The notes: generated from the letters alone by a model not told the origin. A stretch of DNA of 64,000 bases from Pseudidiomarina salinarum (GCF_000753715.1 NZ_JPER01000003.1:186001-250000); one strand, 5' to 3'. Numbered from the stretch's first letter, positions 8,377 through 18,145 are shown. Numbers and translations: made by a program.

Positions 8377-9621
8377 ATGGTTCAAATCAATGTAATAAGC
8401 CAGTTACTGCAACAACCAGGACGAGCGTCAGATGCCGCCACCGAGCCTCAGCAACCCGGAGCCTTTGCCGCGCTCTTCGCTGCGCTTGCGCCGCTATCTG
8501 AAGGCGCGCCGCTGAAGCACGGCCAGCTACCTGCAGGCGACGGTAAAGCCCTGCGACAAGAGGAGCTCATTGACCTGTCTGAGCAACCGCCTGGCCCGCC
8601 TATTTTTGCTGAAGTTGTCGCACTGCCAATGCCAGCCACCGCCAATGCGGCATCACTGGCGTCAGCCACGCTGTCATCCGCTCAGGCAATCGCTGGCGAA
8701 TCCCAGCGGCCAGCCGCTGCGCAACCGCTGCCTGAAGCAGCTAACGGCGCAATAAAGCCGGCAGTTGCAACCACCGTGGAACCAGTGGCTACCCAGACGA
8801 CAGCTCCCGCAGCAGCCCCGCTAGCGATGGAAGTTGCCGCGAAAGCCGCAGCCGTCGCTGTAAACCAGGCAACAGATAAGCCGGGTGCTGTCCAGATCCC
8901 TGAACAAAGCACAAAAGCGCCAGAACTCGCGCAGGCGACCGTTAACACTCGCGCCGATGCGGCAGCATTGCGTGAAACCATGCAGCCAGGTGCGCCGGCT
9001 GTCGGTCAGCTGGCTTCAGCCACCGCCTCGCTGCGCGCCGGGTCCACAGCCGAGCCGGTGCTGAAACCGCTTAGCGCTGCGGCTTCGGGCGGCATCCAGA
9101 TCATGATGACGGAAGTGCCCGTCACCGCCAGCGCGCCAACAAGCAGTGGCCAGCCAGCAACGCCTGCAGCGCAGCCTCAGCTAACCGCGACAGTCGGCAG
9201 CCAGGCCTGGCAAAACCAGTTACAGCAAAATATGGTGCAAATGGTTATGCACAACCAACAACAGGTTACACTACGGCTGAATCCAGCTGATCTGGGTCCG
9301 ATTCAGATGCAGCTGCAGCTGGATGATACCTCGGCGCAGCTGAACATTTTGACGCACAGCAGTCAGGTCCGCGGCGCGCTGGAAATGGCCATGCCGCAGC
9401 TGCGCGAAGCCCTTGCCAACCAGGGCATCCAGTTGACCGACTCGCAAGTTGGTCAGCAAGGCAGCCAGCAGCAACAATCGCAGCAGTCATCTCAGCAACG
9501 TGGTACACAATGGTCTACCGCAGCGACGCTAAGCGACACAGCAGCAACCGCTGATTCAGCTAGTTTAACTTCCCCAGCGGGGGATTCAGTACAGCGGGGC
9601 CAGGTCGATATTTACGCCTGA
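8377..9621 (+). CDS. fliK: Flagellar hook-length control protein FliK
   Basis: Exported molecular ruler that stops hook growth and switches export to filament substrates. The 414-residue product has a long low-complexity N-terminal two thirds rich in Ala, Pro, Gln and Thr, as ruler regions are. A compact C-terminal Flg_hook domain follows at about residues 285-365, with the diagnostic VTLRLNPADLGPIQMQLQL. A Gln/Ser-rich tail ends the protein. It starts 2 bases after the fliJ stop. Confidence 0.93.
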   Translation: MVQINVISQLLQQPGRASDAATEPQQPGAFAALFAALAPLSEGAPLKHGQLPAGDGKALRQEELIDLSEQPPGPPIFAEVVALPMPATANAASLASATLSSAQAIAGESQRPAAAQPLPEAANGAIKPAVATTVEPVATQTTAPAAAPLAMEVAAKAAAVAVNQATDKPGAVQIPEQSTKAPELAQATVNTRADAAALRETMQPGAPAVGQLASATASLRAGSTAEPVLKPLSAAASGGIQIMMTEVPVTASAPTSSGQPATPAAQPQLTATVGSQAWQNQLQQNMVQMVMHNQQQVTLRLNPADLGPIQMQLQLDDTSAQLNILTHSSQVRGALEMAMPQLREALANQGIQLTDSQVGQQGSQQQQSQQSSQQRGTQWSTAATLSDTAATADSASLTSPAGDSVQRGQVDIYA

Positions 9622-9652
9622 TCCGATCAAGTTAATTTAACGAAGGTGATGT

Positions 9653-10147
9653 ATGGCACGTAAAAATGATACTCAGGAAGCAACAGGGAATAAGAGCAGC
9701 CTTGTGCTCTACGTTTTGCTGTTTCTGACCATTGGATTAAGCGCCGGTAATACCTGGTTGCTGCTGGACACCCGCAATATCGCGATGGCAGCCGGTAACG
9801 GCGAGGAAGTGGCTGCAGAACCCGAAGAGTATGAACCGGTATTCGTCAATATTTCGCCCTTTACGGTGAACCTGAAGAGTGACCAGTTTGGCCCGCGCCT
9901 GTTGTATACCGGCCTGACTCTGGAAGTTCCTGACGAGAAAGTTAAGCAGGCGATACTCAGCAATATGCCGCAGGTGCGTAACCGTCTGCTGGTGCTGTTA
10001 TCCGGTCAGGAGGCAGAGAAAATAGCGATGTCGGACGGCAAAAAAGCGCTGGCCAGCAGTATTATGCAAAGCCTCAGCGAGCCCTATTACGGCGACAAAG
10101 AGATGGTCATTAATGATGTTCTGTTCACCGAATTTATTGTTCAGTAG
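9653..10147 (+). CDS. fliL: Flagellar basal body-associated protein FliL
   Basis: Inner-membrane protein that surrounds and supports the stators. It has 164 residues: a short basic cytoplasmic N-terminus, one transmembrane helix (SSLVLYVLLFLTIGLSAGNT) and a periplasmic FliL domain with F-V-N-I-S-P-F-T-V-N-L and LLSGQEAEKIAMSDGKKAL. It is separated from fliK by 31 bases containing a GAAGGTG ribosome site, and sits directly before fliM, the usual arrangement. Confidence 0.95.
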   Translation: MARKNDTQEATGNKSSLVLYVLLFLTIGLSAGNTWLLLDTRNIAMAAGNGEEVAAEPEEYEPVFVNISPFTVNLKSDQFGPRLLYTGLTLEVPDEKVKQAILSNMPQVRNRLLVLLSGQEAEKIAMSDGKKALASSIMQSLSEPYYGDKEMVINDVLFTEFIVQ

Positions 10148-10152
10148 GTGCT

Positions 10153-11235
10153 ATGAGTAGTGATAACCACTTAAGTCAGGACGAGCTCGATGCCTTGTTA
10201 AGCGGCGTTGCCGCTGAGCCCGAAGCTGATGAAGAAGCCCTTGATATCGAAACAACTGAAGATGTGAATCCGGTTGATGCGCCGCCGCGCCAGCCAAAAG
10301 CGAAAAGCAAACCACGGCAACGGCCCTTTGACCCGGCCTCACAGAATCGCGTAGTGCGGGAACGCCTGCATACCCTGGAAGTCATTAACGAGCGGTTCGC
10401 CCGGCAGTTCCGGATGAATTTATTTAACTTGTTGCGACGCAACGCCGACATTAGCGTCGAGTCGGTTCGCTATCAGCGCTTCAGTGATTTTGCCGATGCC
10501 ACGCCATCGCCGACCAACCTGAATATTATCGCCATGAAGCCATTGCGCGGCAGCGCGCTGGTGGTGTTTCCGCATCCTATGGTGTCGATGATTGTCGAGA
10601 ACCTGTTCGGCGGTGATGGCCGCTTTATGACGCGCAACGAAGCGCGCGAATTTACCGGCACCGAGCAACGTATTATCAACCGGGTCCTGAACCTGGCTAT
10701 CGACGCCTATCAGGAATCCTGGCGCGCGGTACATCCGCTGGAGATCACCTTTATTCGTTCAGAGATGCAGCCAAAGTTTGCCGCAATTACCAGTTCACCG
10801 AGTGAAATCGTCGTAACCACGACGTTTCATCTGGAAGTGGGTCAATTAGAAAGCAACTTTAAGATTTGCATGCCCTACTCGATGGTCGAGCCGTTGCGCG
10901 ATAAGTTAACCAACTTGCGGGCTGATACGGGTTACAGCAACGATAAAGCCTGGCGTGAGCGTATTTCCCATGAACTTAAGTCATCGACCATCGAACTGGT
11001 CGCTGATTTTCTTGATATTCCATTGCGCTTACCGCAAGTCATGTCCTTGAAGCCGGGCGACGTCATCCCGGTAGAGCTGCCTGACACGGTAACCGCAACC
11101 GTTAATTCATTACCCGTACTGGAATGCGAATTTGGCAGCGTAAATGACCACCGCGCCCTCAAAGTGAAGCATTTATTAGAAAATCATCAATTTCCAACTG
11201 CGGTGCTGCGTACCAAGGAGTCCGACCATGACTAA
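10153..11235 (+). CDS. fliM: Flagellar motor switch protein FliM
   Basis: C-ring protein that receives phosphorylated CheY and reverses rotation. The 360-residue product carries the N-terminal CheY-binding peptide LSQDELDALL at residues 7-16, so this motor is expected to obey chemotaxis although no che gene is in the window. Next come an acidic linker, the FliM core (RRNADISVESVRYQRFSDFA, with a GGDGRF loop) and a C-terminal SpoA domain. It overlaps fliN by 8 bases. Confidence 0.97.
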   Translation: MSSDNHLSQDELDALLSGVAAEPEADEEALDIETTEDVNPVDAPPRQPKAKSKPRQRPFDPASQNRVVRERLHTLEVINERFARQFRMNLFNLLRRNADISVESVRYQRFSDFADATPSPTNLNIIAMKPLRGSALVVFPHPMVSMIVENLFGGDGRFMTRNEAREFTGTEQRIINRVLNLAIDAYQESWRAVHPLEITFIRSEMQPKFAAITSSPSEIVVTTTFHLEVGQLESNFKICMPYSMVEPLRDKLTNLRADTGYSNDKAWRERISHELKSSTIELVADFLDIPLRLPQVMSLKPGDVIPVELPDTVTATVNSLPVLECEFGSVNDHRALKVKHLLENHQFPTAVLRTKESDHD

Positions 11236-11641
11236 TAAAGACCAAGACCAGTCCCCCGCTGACCAGGATCAGGATCCATGGGCCGATGCGCTCGCCGAAG
11301 AACAACAGGCCGCGCCCACCAGTGACAGCCAGAAGGTTTTTAAGCCGCTGGATAATACAGCGGCCGCCGGCGGCACCATGAATGATCTGGATATTATTAT
11401 GGATATCCCGGTTAAATTAAGTGTGGAACTCGGCCGTACCCGCATCACCATCAAGCAGCTACTGGAACTGGCACAAGGTTCTGTCGTCGAGCTCGATGGC
11501 TTAGCTGGTGAGCCAATGGATATTCTGATCAACGGCTATTTGATCGCCCAGGGCGAAGTGGTGGTGCTTGATGATAAATACGGCATCCGGATCACCGAAA
11601 TCGTAACGCCATCCGAACGTGTCCAGAAGCTGAACCGATGA
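11228..11641 (+). CDS. fliN: Flagellar motor switch protein FliN
   Basis: C-ring component of 137 residues. The N-terminal 55 residues are a polar, Gln/Asp-rich extension. The C-terminal SpoA domain is typical: MDIPVKLSVELGRTRITIKQ, then LAQGSVVELDGLAGEPMDIL and IAQGEVVVLDDKYGIRITEI. It overlaps fliM upstream and fliO downstream (ATGA). Confidence 0.97.
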   Translation: MTNKDQDQSPADQDQDPWADALAEEQQAAPTSDSQKVFKPLDNTAAAGGTMNDLDIIMDIPVKLSVELGRTRITIKQLLELAQGSVVELDGLAGEPMDILINGYLIAQGEVVVLDDKYGIRITEIVTPSERVQKLNR

Positions 11642-12012
11642 ACGCAACCGAAGCTCCTGAGCTGACCGGAGGCCTTGAATTATTTGGCCAGGTCGCTTTG
11701 ATTTTAATCTTTATTATCCTGGTCATCTTAGGCTGCGCCTGGTTGTTCCGGCGGTTTTCCGGCGTTGCCCAGGCCGCCGGCGGATTACTGAAAGTAGTCG
11801 GCAGCGTTGGCGTCGGCCAGCGTGAGCGGGTGGTTATTGTCAGTGTTGGCGACACCTGGTTGGTACTGGGTGTCGCCAGCGGTCAGGTGCGCAAGCTTCA
11901 CGAAATGCCCGCGCAACAGCCACCAGCCAAAGAAGACAGCCAGGGCTTTGCCCGGCGCTTCCAGCAAGCCCTGAATAAGCAGCTAAATAATAAGAGTGGA
12001 AGTTCAGAATAA
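11638..12012 (+). CDS. fliO: Flagellar biosynthesis protein FliO
   Basis: Membrane protein that helps FliP assemble into the export gate. The 124-residue product has one transmembrane helix near residues 17-38 and a short cytoplasmic domain whose core ([20 protein letters not shown]) matches the FliO family. It overlaps fliN by 4 bases and the fliP start by 1. Confidence 0.92.
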   Translation: MNATEAPELTGGLELFGQVALILIFIILVILGCAWLFRRFSGVAQAAGGLLKVVGSVGVGQRERVVIVSVGDTWLVLGVASGQVRKLHEMPAQQPPAKEDSQGFARRFQQALNKQLNNKSGSSE

Positions 12013-12746
12013 TGCGTATTCTTATTATTGCTTTACTGGTGCTGTTATTCCCCGCCGAACTTTTAGCGCAGAGCATTCCCGGCATTATCAGCGAGCCAAC
12101 GCCGGACGGCGGGCAAAAATGGTCGCTGCCGCTGCAAACCTTAATCTTGCTGACCAGCCTGGCCTTTATTCCGGCTATGATCCTGATGATGACCTGCTTT
12201 ATCCGGCTCATTATTGTGTTCAGCCTGCTGCGAACGGCTATCGGTACCCAGTCGGCGCCGCCAAACCAGGTGTTGCTGGGGCTATCGTTATTCCTGACAT
12301 TTTTCATTATGGCACCGGTGTTTAATCAGATTTACGACACCGCCTGGATCCCATTAAGCAACGATACCATCGATTTGACGCAGTTCTTTTCGCTGGCCTC
12401 TGAGCCCTTGCGCGAATTCATGATGGCGCAGACTCGTGAACCCGATCTGGCTCTGTTTGCCGGGCTGGCCAATGTTGGCCCGCTACAGAGCCCCGACGAC
12501 GTGCCCTTTTACGTACTGGTGCCCTCTTTTGTAACCAGCGAACTGAAAACCGCCTTTCAGATCGGTTTCACTATTTTTATTCCGTTTCTAATCATCGACC
12601 TGGTGGTTGCCAGTGTGCTGATGGCATTGGGTATGATGATGGTACCGCCGGCAACGATCTCGCTGCCCTTTAAGCTGATGCTGTTCGTGCTGGTCGATGG
12701 CTGGGAACTGCTGATCGGCTCACTGGCGAGAAGCTTCTATGTGTAG
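12012..12746 (+). CDS. fliP: Flagellar export gate protein FliP
   Basis: Core channel subunit of the flagellar type III export gate. The 244 residues include a cleavable signal peptide ([20 protein letters not shown]), as is usual for FliP, then four membrane segments. Family motifs are present: [38 protein letters not shown], and [20 protein letters not shown] near the end. Confidence 0.97.
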   Translation: MRILIIALLVLLFPAELLAQSIPGIISEPTPDGGQKWSLPLQTLILLTSLAFIPAMILMMTCFIRLIIVFSLLRTAIGTQSAPPNQVLLGLSLFLTFFIMAPVFNQIYDTAWIPLSNDTIDLTQFFSLASEPLREFMMAQTREPDLALFAGLANVGPLQSPDDVPFYVLVPSFVTSELKTAFQIGFTIFIPFLIIDLVVASVLMALGMMMVPPATISLPFKLMLFVLVDGWELLIGSLARSFYV

Positions 12747-12755
12747 GGCTAAGCC

Positions 12756-13025
12756 ATGACGCCAGAAACAGTAATGACCATCGCCTATCAGGCGATGCAG
12801 GTTTGTTTGTTCCTGGCCGGTCCACTGCTGCTGACGGCACTGCTGCTGGGTTTACTTATCAGTCTGTTTCAGGCGGCCACCCAGATTAACGAAATGACGT
12901 TGTCATTTATTCCGAAAATTCTGGGTGTTATTGCCGTGCTGGTCGCCATCGGACCCTATTTACTGCAGCTTATCGTCGACTTTACCCGGCGTTTATTCAC
13001 CAATATCCCGATCATGATCCAGTGA
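12756..13025 (+). CDS. fliQ: Flagellar export gate protein FliQ
   Basis: Export gate subunit of 89 residues with two transmembrane helices and the conserved LFQAATQINEMTLSFIPKIL between them. It sits between fliP and fliR, which together with FliQ build the gate helix. Confidence 0.97.
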   Translation: MTPETVMTIAYQAMQVCLFLAGPLLLTALLLGLLISLFQAATQINEMTLSFIPKILGVIAVLVAIGPYLLQLIVDFTRRLFTNIPIMIQ

Positions 13026-13038
13026 CGGGCCGCTACCG

Positions 13039-13818
13039 ATGCTGACCCTCACTTTTGCTCAACTTGAACACTGGATCAGCTTGTTCCTGTGGCCTTTTTG
13101 CCGGTTCAGCGGGCTGCTACTGATCGCGCCGGTGCTGAGTCATTCCAGCCTGCCCCGACAAATTAAACTGGGGCTGGCGCTGATATTTACCGTGGTCATC
13201 AGCCCGTTACTGCCGCCGTTGCCAGATGTGCCGTTGTTTTCCTGGGCCAGTTTCGGAATTATCGTTGAGCAGTTACTGATAGGCGCTGCTATCGGCCTGG
13301 TGATGCAGGTTATTTTTGCCGCCATACAGGCCGCTGGTGAGTTTATCGGCTTACAGATGGGCCTGGCCTTCGCTACCTTTTTCTCGCCCGATAGCGGCGC
13401 CAACACGATGATTCTTTCACGGCTGCTTTATGTGTTCGCTATGCTGATGTTTCTAGCGATTGATGGCCATCTGATTCTGCTCGAAGTTCTGGCGCGTTCC
13501 TTCATCATGCTGCCAATCGGCACCATAGGGATGAACGCCGATGCCTTCGACCTGATTGCGCGCTTTGGTGCTGTGGTGTTCAGTGCGGGGATTTTGCTGG
13601 CATTGCCGGTATTTGGCGCCCTGCTGATCGTTAACCTGACCCTGGGTATTCTGAACCGCTCAGCACCTCAGTTAACCGTATTTTCGATTGGCTTCCCGAT
13701 GTCGCTAACCCTGGGGCTGGTGTTGCTTATGGTGCTGATGACCGAGCTGGGAACTTATATGCAGCGGATGTTCCATGTGGGTCTGGATATGGTCGAAAAA
13801 GTTCTGGTCACCCTCTGA
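13039..13818 (+). CDS. fliR: Flagellar export gate protein FliR
   Basis: Gate subunit of 259 residues with about six hydrophobic segments and family motifs such as GEFIGLQMGLAFATFFSP and LLIVNLTLGILNRSAPQLTV. It ends the plus-strand fli run. In most polar-flagellum loci flhB and flhA come next; here the strand switches and flgL converges, so the flhB partner must lie elsewhere. Confidence 0.97.
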   Translation: MLTLTFAQLEHWISLFLWPFCRFSGLLLIAPVLSHSSLPRQIKLGLALIFTVVISPLLPPLPDVPLFSWASFGIIVEQLLIGAAIGLVMQVIFAAIQAAGEFIGLQMGLAFATFFSPDSGANTMILSRLLYVFAMLMFLAIDGHLILLEVLARSFIMLPIGTIGMNADAFDLIARFGAVVFSAGILLALPVFGALLIVNLTLGILNRSAPQLTVFSIGFPMSLTLGLVLLMVLMTELGTYMQRMFHVGLDMVEKVLVTL

Positions 13819-13823
13819 GGCAA

Positions 13824-13850
13824 AACTACCCGCGCTTAACGCAGGTAGTT
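13824..13850 (-). terminator. Hairpin between converging fliR and flgL
   Basis: AACTACC at 13824-13830 pairs with GGTAGTT at 13844-13850, extended by GCG/CGC inside with one mismatch. On the minus strand TTTT follows the stem. It overlaps the flgL stop codon. It is probably a weak terminator for the flg run and may work in both directions. Confidence 0.5.
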
Positions 13851-15035
13851 GAACAAACTTAAATCCTTCACTTTAGCAAACGACTGCTGCGCTGCCTGCA
13901 AACCAACCATCCGCATGCTGTACTCAGACGCCGCCTCGACATAGTTTAGATCGACCAGATCAGACATCGCCTGTTTATAACCGATCATTCGGTTGGCCGA
14001 TATCGCATCCAAGGTATCAAGCTCATTAAAACGGGCGCCGACTTCGGCCCGAACCGTAAGTACGTTATCCAGCCCATTGTCGAGCTCATTCATAACAACA
14101 TTGACGGTATTTCTTAAGTTTGCCTTATCTGAATCCGTTAGCGCCGGGGTATCTAAGGCCGTTATAGCCCGCTCAAAGGTTCTGAAAATATCTGTATTGC
14201 CCTGCTCGGCCGGCGCAATACGAAGTGTATCCCCAACTGCTGGCTGCCCTTCCAGGCGAACCCTCAGGCCACCAACCTCAATATCTTGCGGCGCGTTATA
14301 AGCTACTGCTGCACCACCATTAACTGAATAGGTTGGTGCGGCTGCCGTACCGCCAAAGTTTACATCAAAAGCCTGCCCGAACTGCGGATCAGAAGGGTCC
14401 AGAATCTCAACCGCGCCAAACGTCATGGTGCCCCCATTCGCCGGGCTCGCATCCACAAGGTAACCAGCGCTACTATGCACCTGGCGAAAAATCTCGTCCC
14501 CGGTATGGCCGGTTGCCATCAACCGGTCAGCATCAACCCGTTGCTCTCTGATTTCGGTACTACCGTTAAAACTGACTGAGCCATCGGGCTGGCGGACAAA
14601 CGGAGCGGTGTCATCCTGGTAGCCGCCAAACAGATACCGGCCATTGCCATCGCCGCTGTTTGCCAGGCCGACAAGTGACTCGTATAAACTTTTTAGCTCG
14701 CTACCAACGGAGGATCGGTCGGCGTCACCCAGCGTACCATTAGCTGCTTGCACCATCAGCGTCTTCGCGCGGCTATAAATCTCGGTAACGCTGTTGAGTA
14801 CGCTTTCTTCCTGACCCAGCGAGTTCCTAACGCCAATACGTGCATCAACGAACTGCTGGGTAACGGCCTGTGACTGGCTTAACGCCACGGCTTGCGTCAT
14901 TGCCTGTGGATCATCAGAAATCGTCGTCACGCGTTTGCCGCTGGCAATTTGCTGGCCAACTTTCATAACGTCTGCCTGCTGCTTATTCATTGATGAGGTG
15001 TGCTGATTATAAATCGTTATGGTACTAATGCGCAT
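13836..15035 (-). CDS. flgL: Flagellar hook-filament junction protein FlgL (HAP3)
   Basis: Junction protein between hook and filament. The product is 399 residues from ATG 15035, seven bases after GGAG (the in-frame TTG at 15050 is less likely). The flagellin-like N-terminus MRISTITIYNQH and C-terminal coiled coil mark FlgL. It begins 18 bases after the flgK stop, so the two form one unit, probably read from the FliA promoter upstream of flgK. Confidence 0.95.
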   Translation of the reverse strand: MRISTITIYNQHTSSMNKQQADVMKVGQQIASGKRVTTISDDPQAMTQAVALSQSQAVTQQFVDARIGVRNSLGQEESVLNSVTEIYSRAKTLMVQAANGTLGDADRSSVGSELKSLYESLVGLANSGDGNGRYLFGGYQDDTAPFVRQPDGSVSFNGSTEIREQRVDADRLMATGHTGDEIFRQVHSSAGYLVDASPANGGTMTFGAVEILDPSDPQFGQAFDVNFGGTAAAPTYSVNGGAAVAYNAPQDIEVGGLRVRLEGQPAVGDTLRIAPAEQGNTDIFRTFERAITALDTPALTDSDKANLRNTVNVVMNELDNGLDNVLTVRAEVGARFNELDTLDAISANRMIGYKQAMSDLVDLNYVEAASEYSMRMVGLQAAQQSFAKVKDLSLFNYLR

Positions 15036-15053
15036 AAGGCTACTCCGCAAGGG

Positions 15054-16658
15054 TTAACGCAGGCTCAAAATCGTATCGAGGATGGTGGATCCGGTTTCGA
15101 TTACTTTGGCATTGGCCTGATAATATTGCTGATAACGGATCAGGTTGGCCGCTTCCTCATCGAGATTGACCCCTGACTCTGATTGCTGCAGGGCATTAAG
15201 CTGATCAGTAAGCCCTTGTTGTGCGGCAAAGTTCGCCTGCACTACGCTCATCTGGTTACCGGCGGTGCTAATCATCCCGCCGTAGGCCTGATTGAAGGTC
15301 GCATTACCCTGCACCAGTCGCTGATTCTGAAGCTCCAACAGTGCCAGTGCATTCCGGTTATCACCCGTGCTATTCGATTGCGCTGCCGCAAGCTCAGAGC
15401 CCTCGGTAACGAGTAGTTCGAACTGATTGACGACATTATTAAGCGGTTCCACCCGAAACCTGTCACCTATAGCAGGGGTCCCGGACAACGTAACGTCCAT
15501 GCCGCCAAAACTGAGACTATTGGTAGCGGCATCGAATGTCGCTTCCACGGGTTTGCCGTTATCCCGACGCGTCACTGCATAGCCGCCATCACCATAGCGT
15601 ATATCAAAGCCCGTGGTCATCAGGCTGCTGGTATCAGTAATACTAACTGCAGCTTCGACACCGCCGGTATTGCGGGTATTACTAAACGCGCTTGGGGCAC
15701 CAATCCCGAATAAGGCGCCGCCTGGCTGCTGCTTAAGATCAACACCTTGTTGGTGAACTTCATTGAACGCCGAGGCCAGCGAATAGGCAAGCTGACCTAA
15801 CTGGTTTTGCATTTTATCAAGGCTTTCGCTGCGAAATTCAAGTAGTCCGCTTAGCTTACCCCGTTTAAAATGGTCCTCCGCCAGCTCACGCGAATTACCC
15901 GATCCATCAACGTAAGACACCATGGTCCGGGTTGGATCTGCCTGCCCCGCTTCTGCGCGCAACTGATATTGTGTGCCTGAGGAAACCAACGGCAGGCCGT
16001 TACCTAAAGCGACTGTATAAGAGCCTGAATCTTGCTCATTCACCCGGATATCGATCCGCTGGCTTAGTTCGTGCACCAGATTGTCGCGCTGGTTCAAAAG
16101 GCTGTTCGGTGCATTGCCTTCGCTGCCTCGTGCGAGTTGAATTTCATCGTTCAGGCGAGCTATCTGCGTGGTCAGACTATTGATCCCGGTAACTTCCTGA
16201 GAAATCTGCTCATTAACACCGCGGCCAATATCGTCCAGATAATTACCGAAAGAGCTGAACTGCGAAACCATGGTACTGGCGGTCCCAATCACGCCCTGCC
16301 GGGCCGCCGGATCGCCCGGATTACTTGCCATCTGACCGATCGAACTGAAAAATTTCTGCATCAGCGGCGCCAGCCCGGCTTCATCATCTGACAGTAAATT
16401 ATCAATCTGCCTGAGTTGGGTGCCATAGGTGTCCAGAGATGCCAGTGAGCCACTGGCCGCATTCAGGCGGGTTGCGACAAACTGATTGAATTGCCGCTGC
16501 ACATCATTCACTTTTACGCCATCGCCGTTATTTTCGCCAAGTAGCACCACTTCGCGGTTATAGCCCGGCGTATACACATTACTGATGTTGCCACTGGTGG
16601 CATGCAGTGCGGTTTGTGCTGCATGCAGGCCACTCAGGCCGATGGAAAAAATACTCAT
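15054..16658 (-). CDS. flgK: Flagellar hook-associated protein FlgK (HAP1)
   Basis: First junction protein between hook and filament, with 534 residues. The N-terminus (SIFSIGLSGLHAAQTALHAT, then SGNISNVYTPGYNRE) shows the rod-hook family ANNIAN-like motif. The C-terminus has NLDEEAANLIRYQQYYQANA, typical of FlgK. A consensus FliA promoter lies just upstream, so flgKL can be expressed with the late class, together with flagellin. Confidence 0.96.
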   Translation of the reverse strand: MSIFSIGLSGLHAAQTALHATSGNISNVYTPGYNREVVLLGENNGDGVKVNDVQRQFNQFVATRLNAASGSLASLDTYGTQLRQIDNLLSDDEAGLAPLMQKFFSSIGQMASNPGDPAARQGVIGTASTMVSQFSSFGNYLDDIGRGVNEQISQEVTGINSLTTQIARLNDEIQLARGSEGNAPNSLLNQRDNLVHELSQRIDIRVNEQDSGSYTVALGNGLPLVSSGTQYQLRAEAGQADPTRTMVSYVDGSGNSRELAEDHFKRGKLSGLLEFRSESLDKMQNQLGQLAYSLASAFNEVHQQGVDLKQQPGGALFGIGAPSAFSNTRNTGGVEAAVSITDTSSLMTTGFDIRYGDGGYAVTRRDNGKPVEATFDAATNSLSFGGMDVTLSGTPAIGDRFRVEPLNNVVNQFELLVTEGSELAAAQSNSTGDNRNALALLELQNQRLVQGNATFNQAYGGMISTAGNQMSVVQANFAAQQGLTDQLNALQQSESGVNLDEEAANLIRYQQYYQANAKVIETGSTILDTILSLR

Positions 16659-16685
16659 GAATATACCCTCTGATGATACCCCTGA

Positions 16686-16712
16686 TTATCGGCATCACAG
16701 CCCTGAACTTGA
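16686..16712 (-). promoter_or_regulatory. sigma28 (FliA) promoter of flgKL
   Basis: On the minus strand TCAA (16712-16709), 15 bases, then a perfect GCCGATAA (16693-16686). One mismatch to the FliA consensus. The -10 element ends 28 bases before the flgK start, in the 61-base flgJ-flgK gap. Confidence 0.85.
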
Positions 16713-16719
16713 GCCTTAT

Positions 16720-17016
16720 TCACGGCTTTTGCTGAAGCTGGGCAAATAGTCTGTCGGCTAAACCAATACCCTTGCTGGCAAGTTCAGATGACATCTGTTG
16801 ATCGAACATTTCGGTATAGGTTTTCATCGCATTACTGTTAAAAAATACGGAATCGCCGCCTGCTTCGCGCATGGACTTCATCATCTGCTGCAAAAACAAG
16901 GCTTCAAACTGTGTGGCAGCTGCCTTAGCGGCTTCCTCAGGTCGGTGCTGGCTATCTGTTTTCAGCTGCGCCAGTTGCTGGGTATCCATCGCCAACCCGG
17001 TTATAGTGCTACTCAT
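16720..17016 (-). CDS. flgJ: Rod-binding protein FlgJ, single-domain form
   Basis: Rod cap protein. Only the N-terminal rod-binding domain is present (98 residues), with the family core KAAATQFEALFLQQMMKSMR and the ending ASKGIGLADRLFAQL. The C-terminal peptidoglycan hydrolase domain found in E. coli, Salmonella and many Vibrio FlgJ proteins is missing. The next gene, flgK, begins only 61 bases further, so there is no room for a split-off muramidase. It overlaps the flgI stop by one base. Confidence 0.93.
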   Translation of the reverse strand: MSSTITGLAMDTQQLAQLKTDSQHRPEEAAKAAATQFEALFLQQMMKSMREAGGDSVFFNSNAMKTYTEMFDQQMSSELASKGIGLADRLFAQLQQKP

Positions 17017-18116
17017 CAGATAATCTCCAGCTTGGCGCGCAGCGCACCCGAAGCTTCCAGCGCCTGTAGAATAGCCATCAGGTCAGATGGCGTCGCACCC
17101 AGGTTATTCAGCGCCTGCACCACCTGCATCAGCTCGGTGCCTTCTACCACTTGCAGTGAAGCTTCTTCCTGCTGAATCTCAATATCCGCTACTTCCGCTA
17201 CCACGGTATCGCCGCCACTGAATGGCGGTGGCTGGCTGACTACTGGTCGGCGGGTAATAGTGACTGAAAGATTACCGTGAGCAACAGCAGCCTGACGCAA
17301 ACGCACCGACCCGTTGAGTACGATCGAGCCGGTGCGCGAATTCAGTACCACAAGGGCGGTCGCATCGGCCGGATTCACTTCAATATTCTCAATACGCGCC
17401 ATAAAGCGCACCCGTTCATTAGCGGTCGCGGGGCCGTCCAGCGTAATGGTGCCGCCATTTATAGCCTGCGCCACCTGGTAGCCGAATTCCTCGTTGATCC
17501 GCTCTACTGCCCGCAATGCCGTGGTAAAGTCAGCTTCTTTAAGGTTAAGTTCCAGGATCCCCTGGCTGCGGCCCAGGTCCAGATCGACCGCGCGCTCTAT
17601 CGTGGCCCCGCCGGAAATCCGGCCGGCCGCCTGATGGTTGATTACTGCGGACGAGCCCTGCGCTTCGGCAACGATACCGTTAATCAGCAGATTGCCCTGC
17701 GCCAGCGCATACACGTTGCCATCGGCACCTTTCAGCGGTGCCATCAATAAGGTACCGCCACGCAGGCTGCGGGCGTTACCAATAGATGAAACAACCACAT
17801 CTACTTGCTGGCCGGGTCGTGCAAACGCAGGCACTTTAGCCGTTACAATGACGCCTGCCACGTTGCGCAACTGCATATTAGTGCCGGGCGGAATGGAGAC
17901 CCCAAGCTGGGTGAGCATATTGGTCATGCTTTGTCCGGTAAACGGCGCCTGCATGGTCTGGTCGCCAGTGCCATCAAGGCCAACCACCAAGCCGTAACCC
18001 ACCAGATCATTGGTTCGTACGCCAGCAAAACTGGCAATATCTTTCAACCGTTCGGCAGCCATCGCCGTACCGCTGAGAAGCATTGCTAACAAGCTAATTA
18101 GTGCTACACCACGCAT
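17016..18116 (-). CDS. flgI: Flagellar P-ring protein FlgI
   Basis: Periplasmic ring protein that forms the bushing in the peptidoglycan layer. The 366-residue precursor starts at ATG 18116, eight bases after AGGAG, and has a Sec signal peptide ending in GTAMA. Family motifs follow: RLKDIASFAGVRTNDLVGYG, LVVGLDGTGDQ and the C-terminal TPSDLMAILQALEASGALRA. Confidence 0.97.
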   Translation of the reverse strand: MRGVALISLLAMLLSGTAMAAERLKDIASFAGVRTNDLVGYGLVVGLDGTGDQTMQAPFTGQSMTNMLTQLGVSIPPGTNMQLRNVAGVIVTAKVPAFARPGQQVDVVVSSIGNARSLRGGTLLMAPLKGADGNVYALAQGNLLINGIVAEAQGSSAVINHQAAGRISGGATIERAVDLDLGRSQGILELNLKEADFTTALRAVERINEEFGYQVAQAINGGTITLDGPATANERVRFMARIENIEVNPADATALVVLNSRTGSIVLNGSVRLRQAAVAHGNLSVTITRRPVVSQPPPFSGGDTVVAEVADIEIQQEEASLQVVEGTELMQVVQALNNLGATPSDLMAILQALEASGALRAKLEII

Positions 18117-18145
18117 TGCGCTCACTCCTGTATTCCTGACGCGGC

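Noticed and set aside
9441-9520. CAG/CAA-rich stretch in fliK as a microsatellite
   Set aside because: It encodes the Gln/Ser-rich tail usual in FliK proteins and the codons are mixed, so slippage is unlikely.
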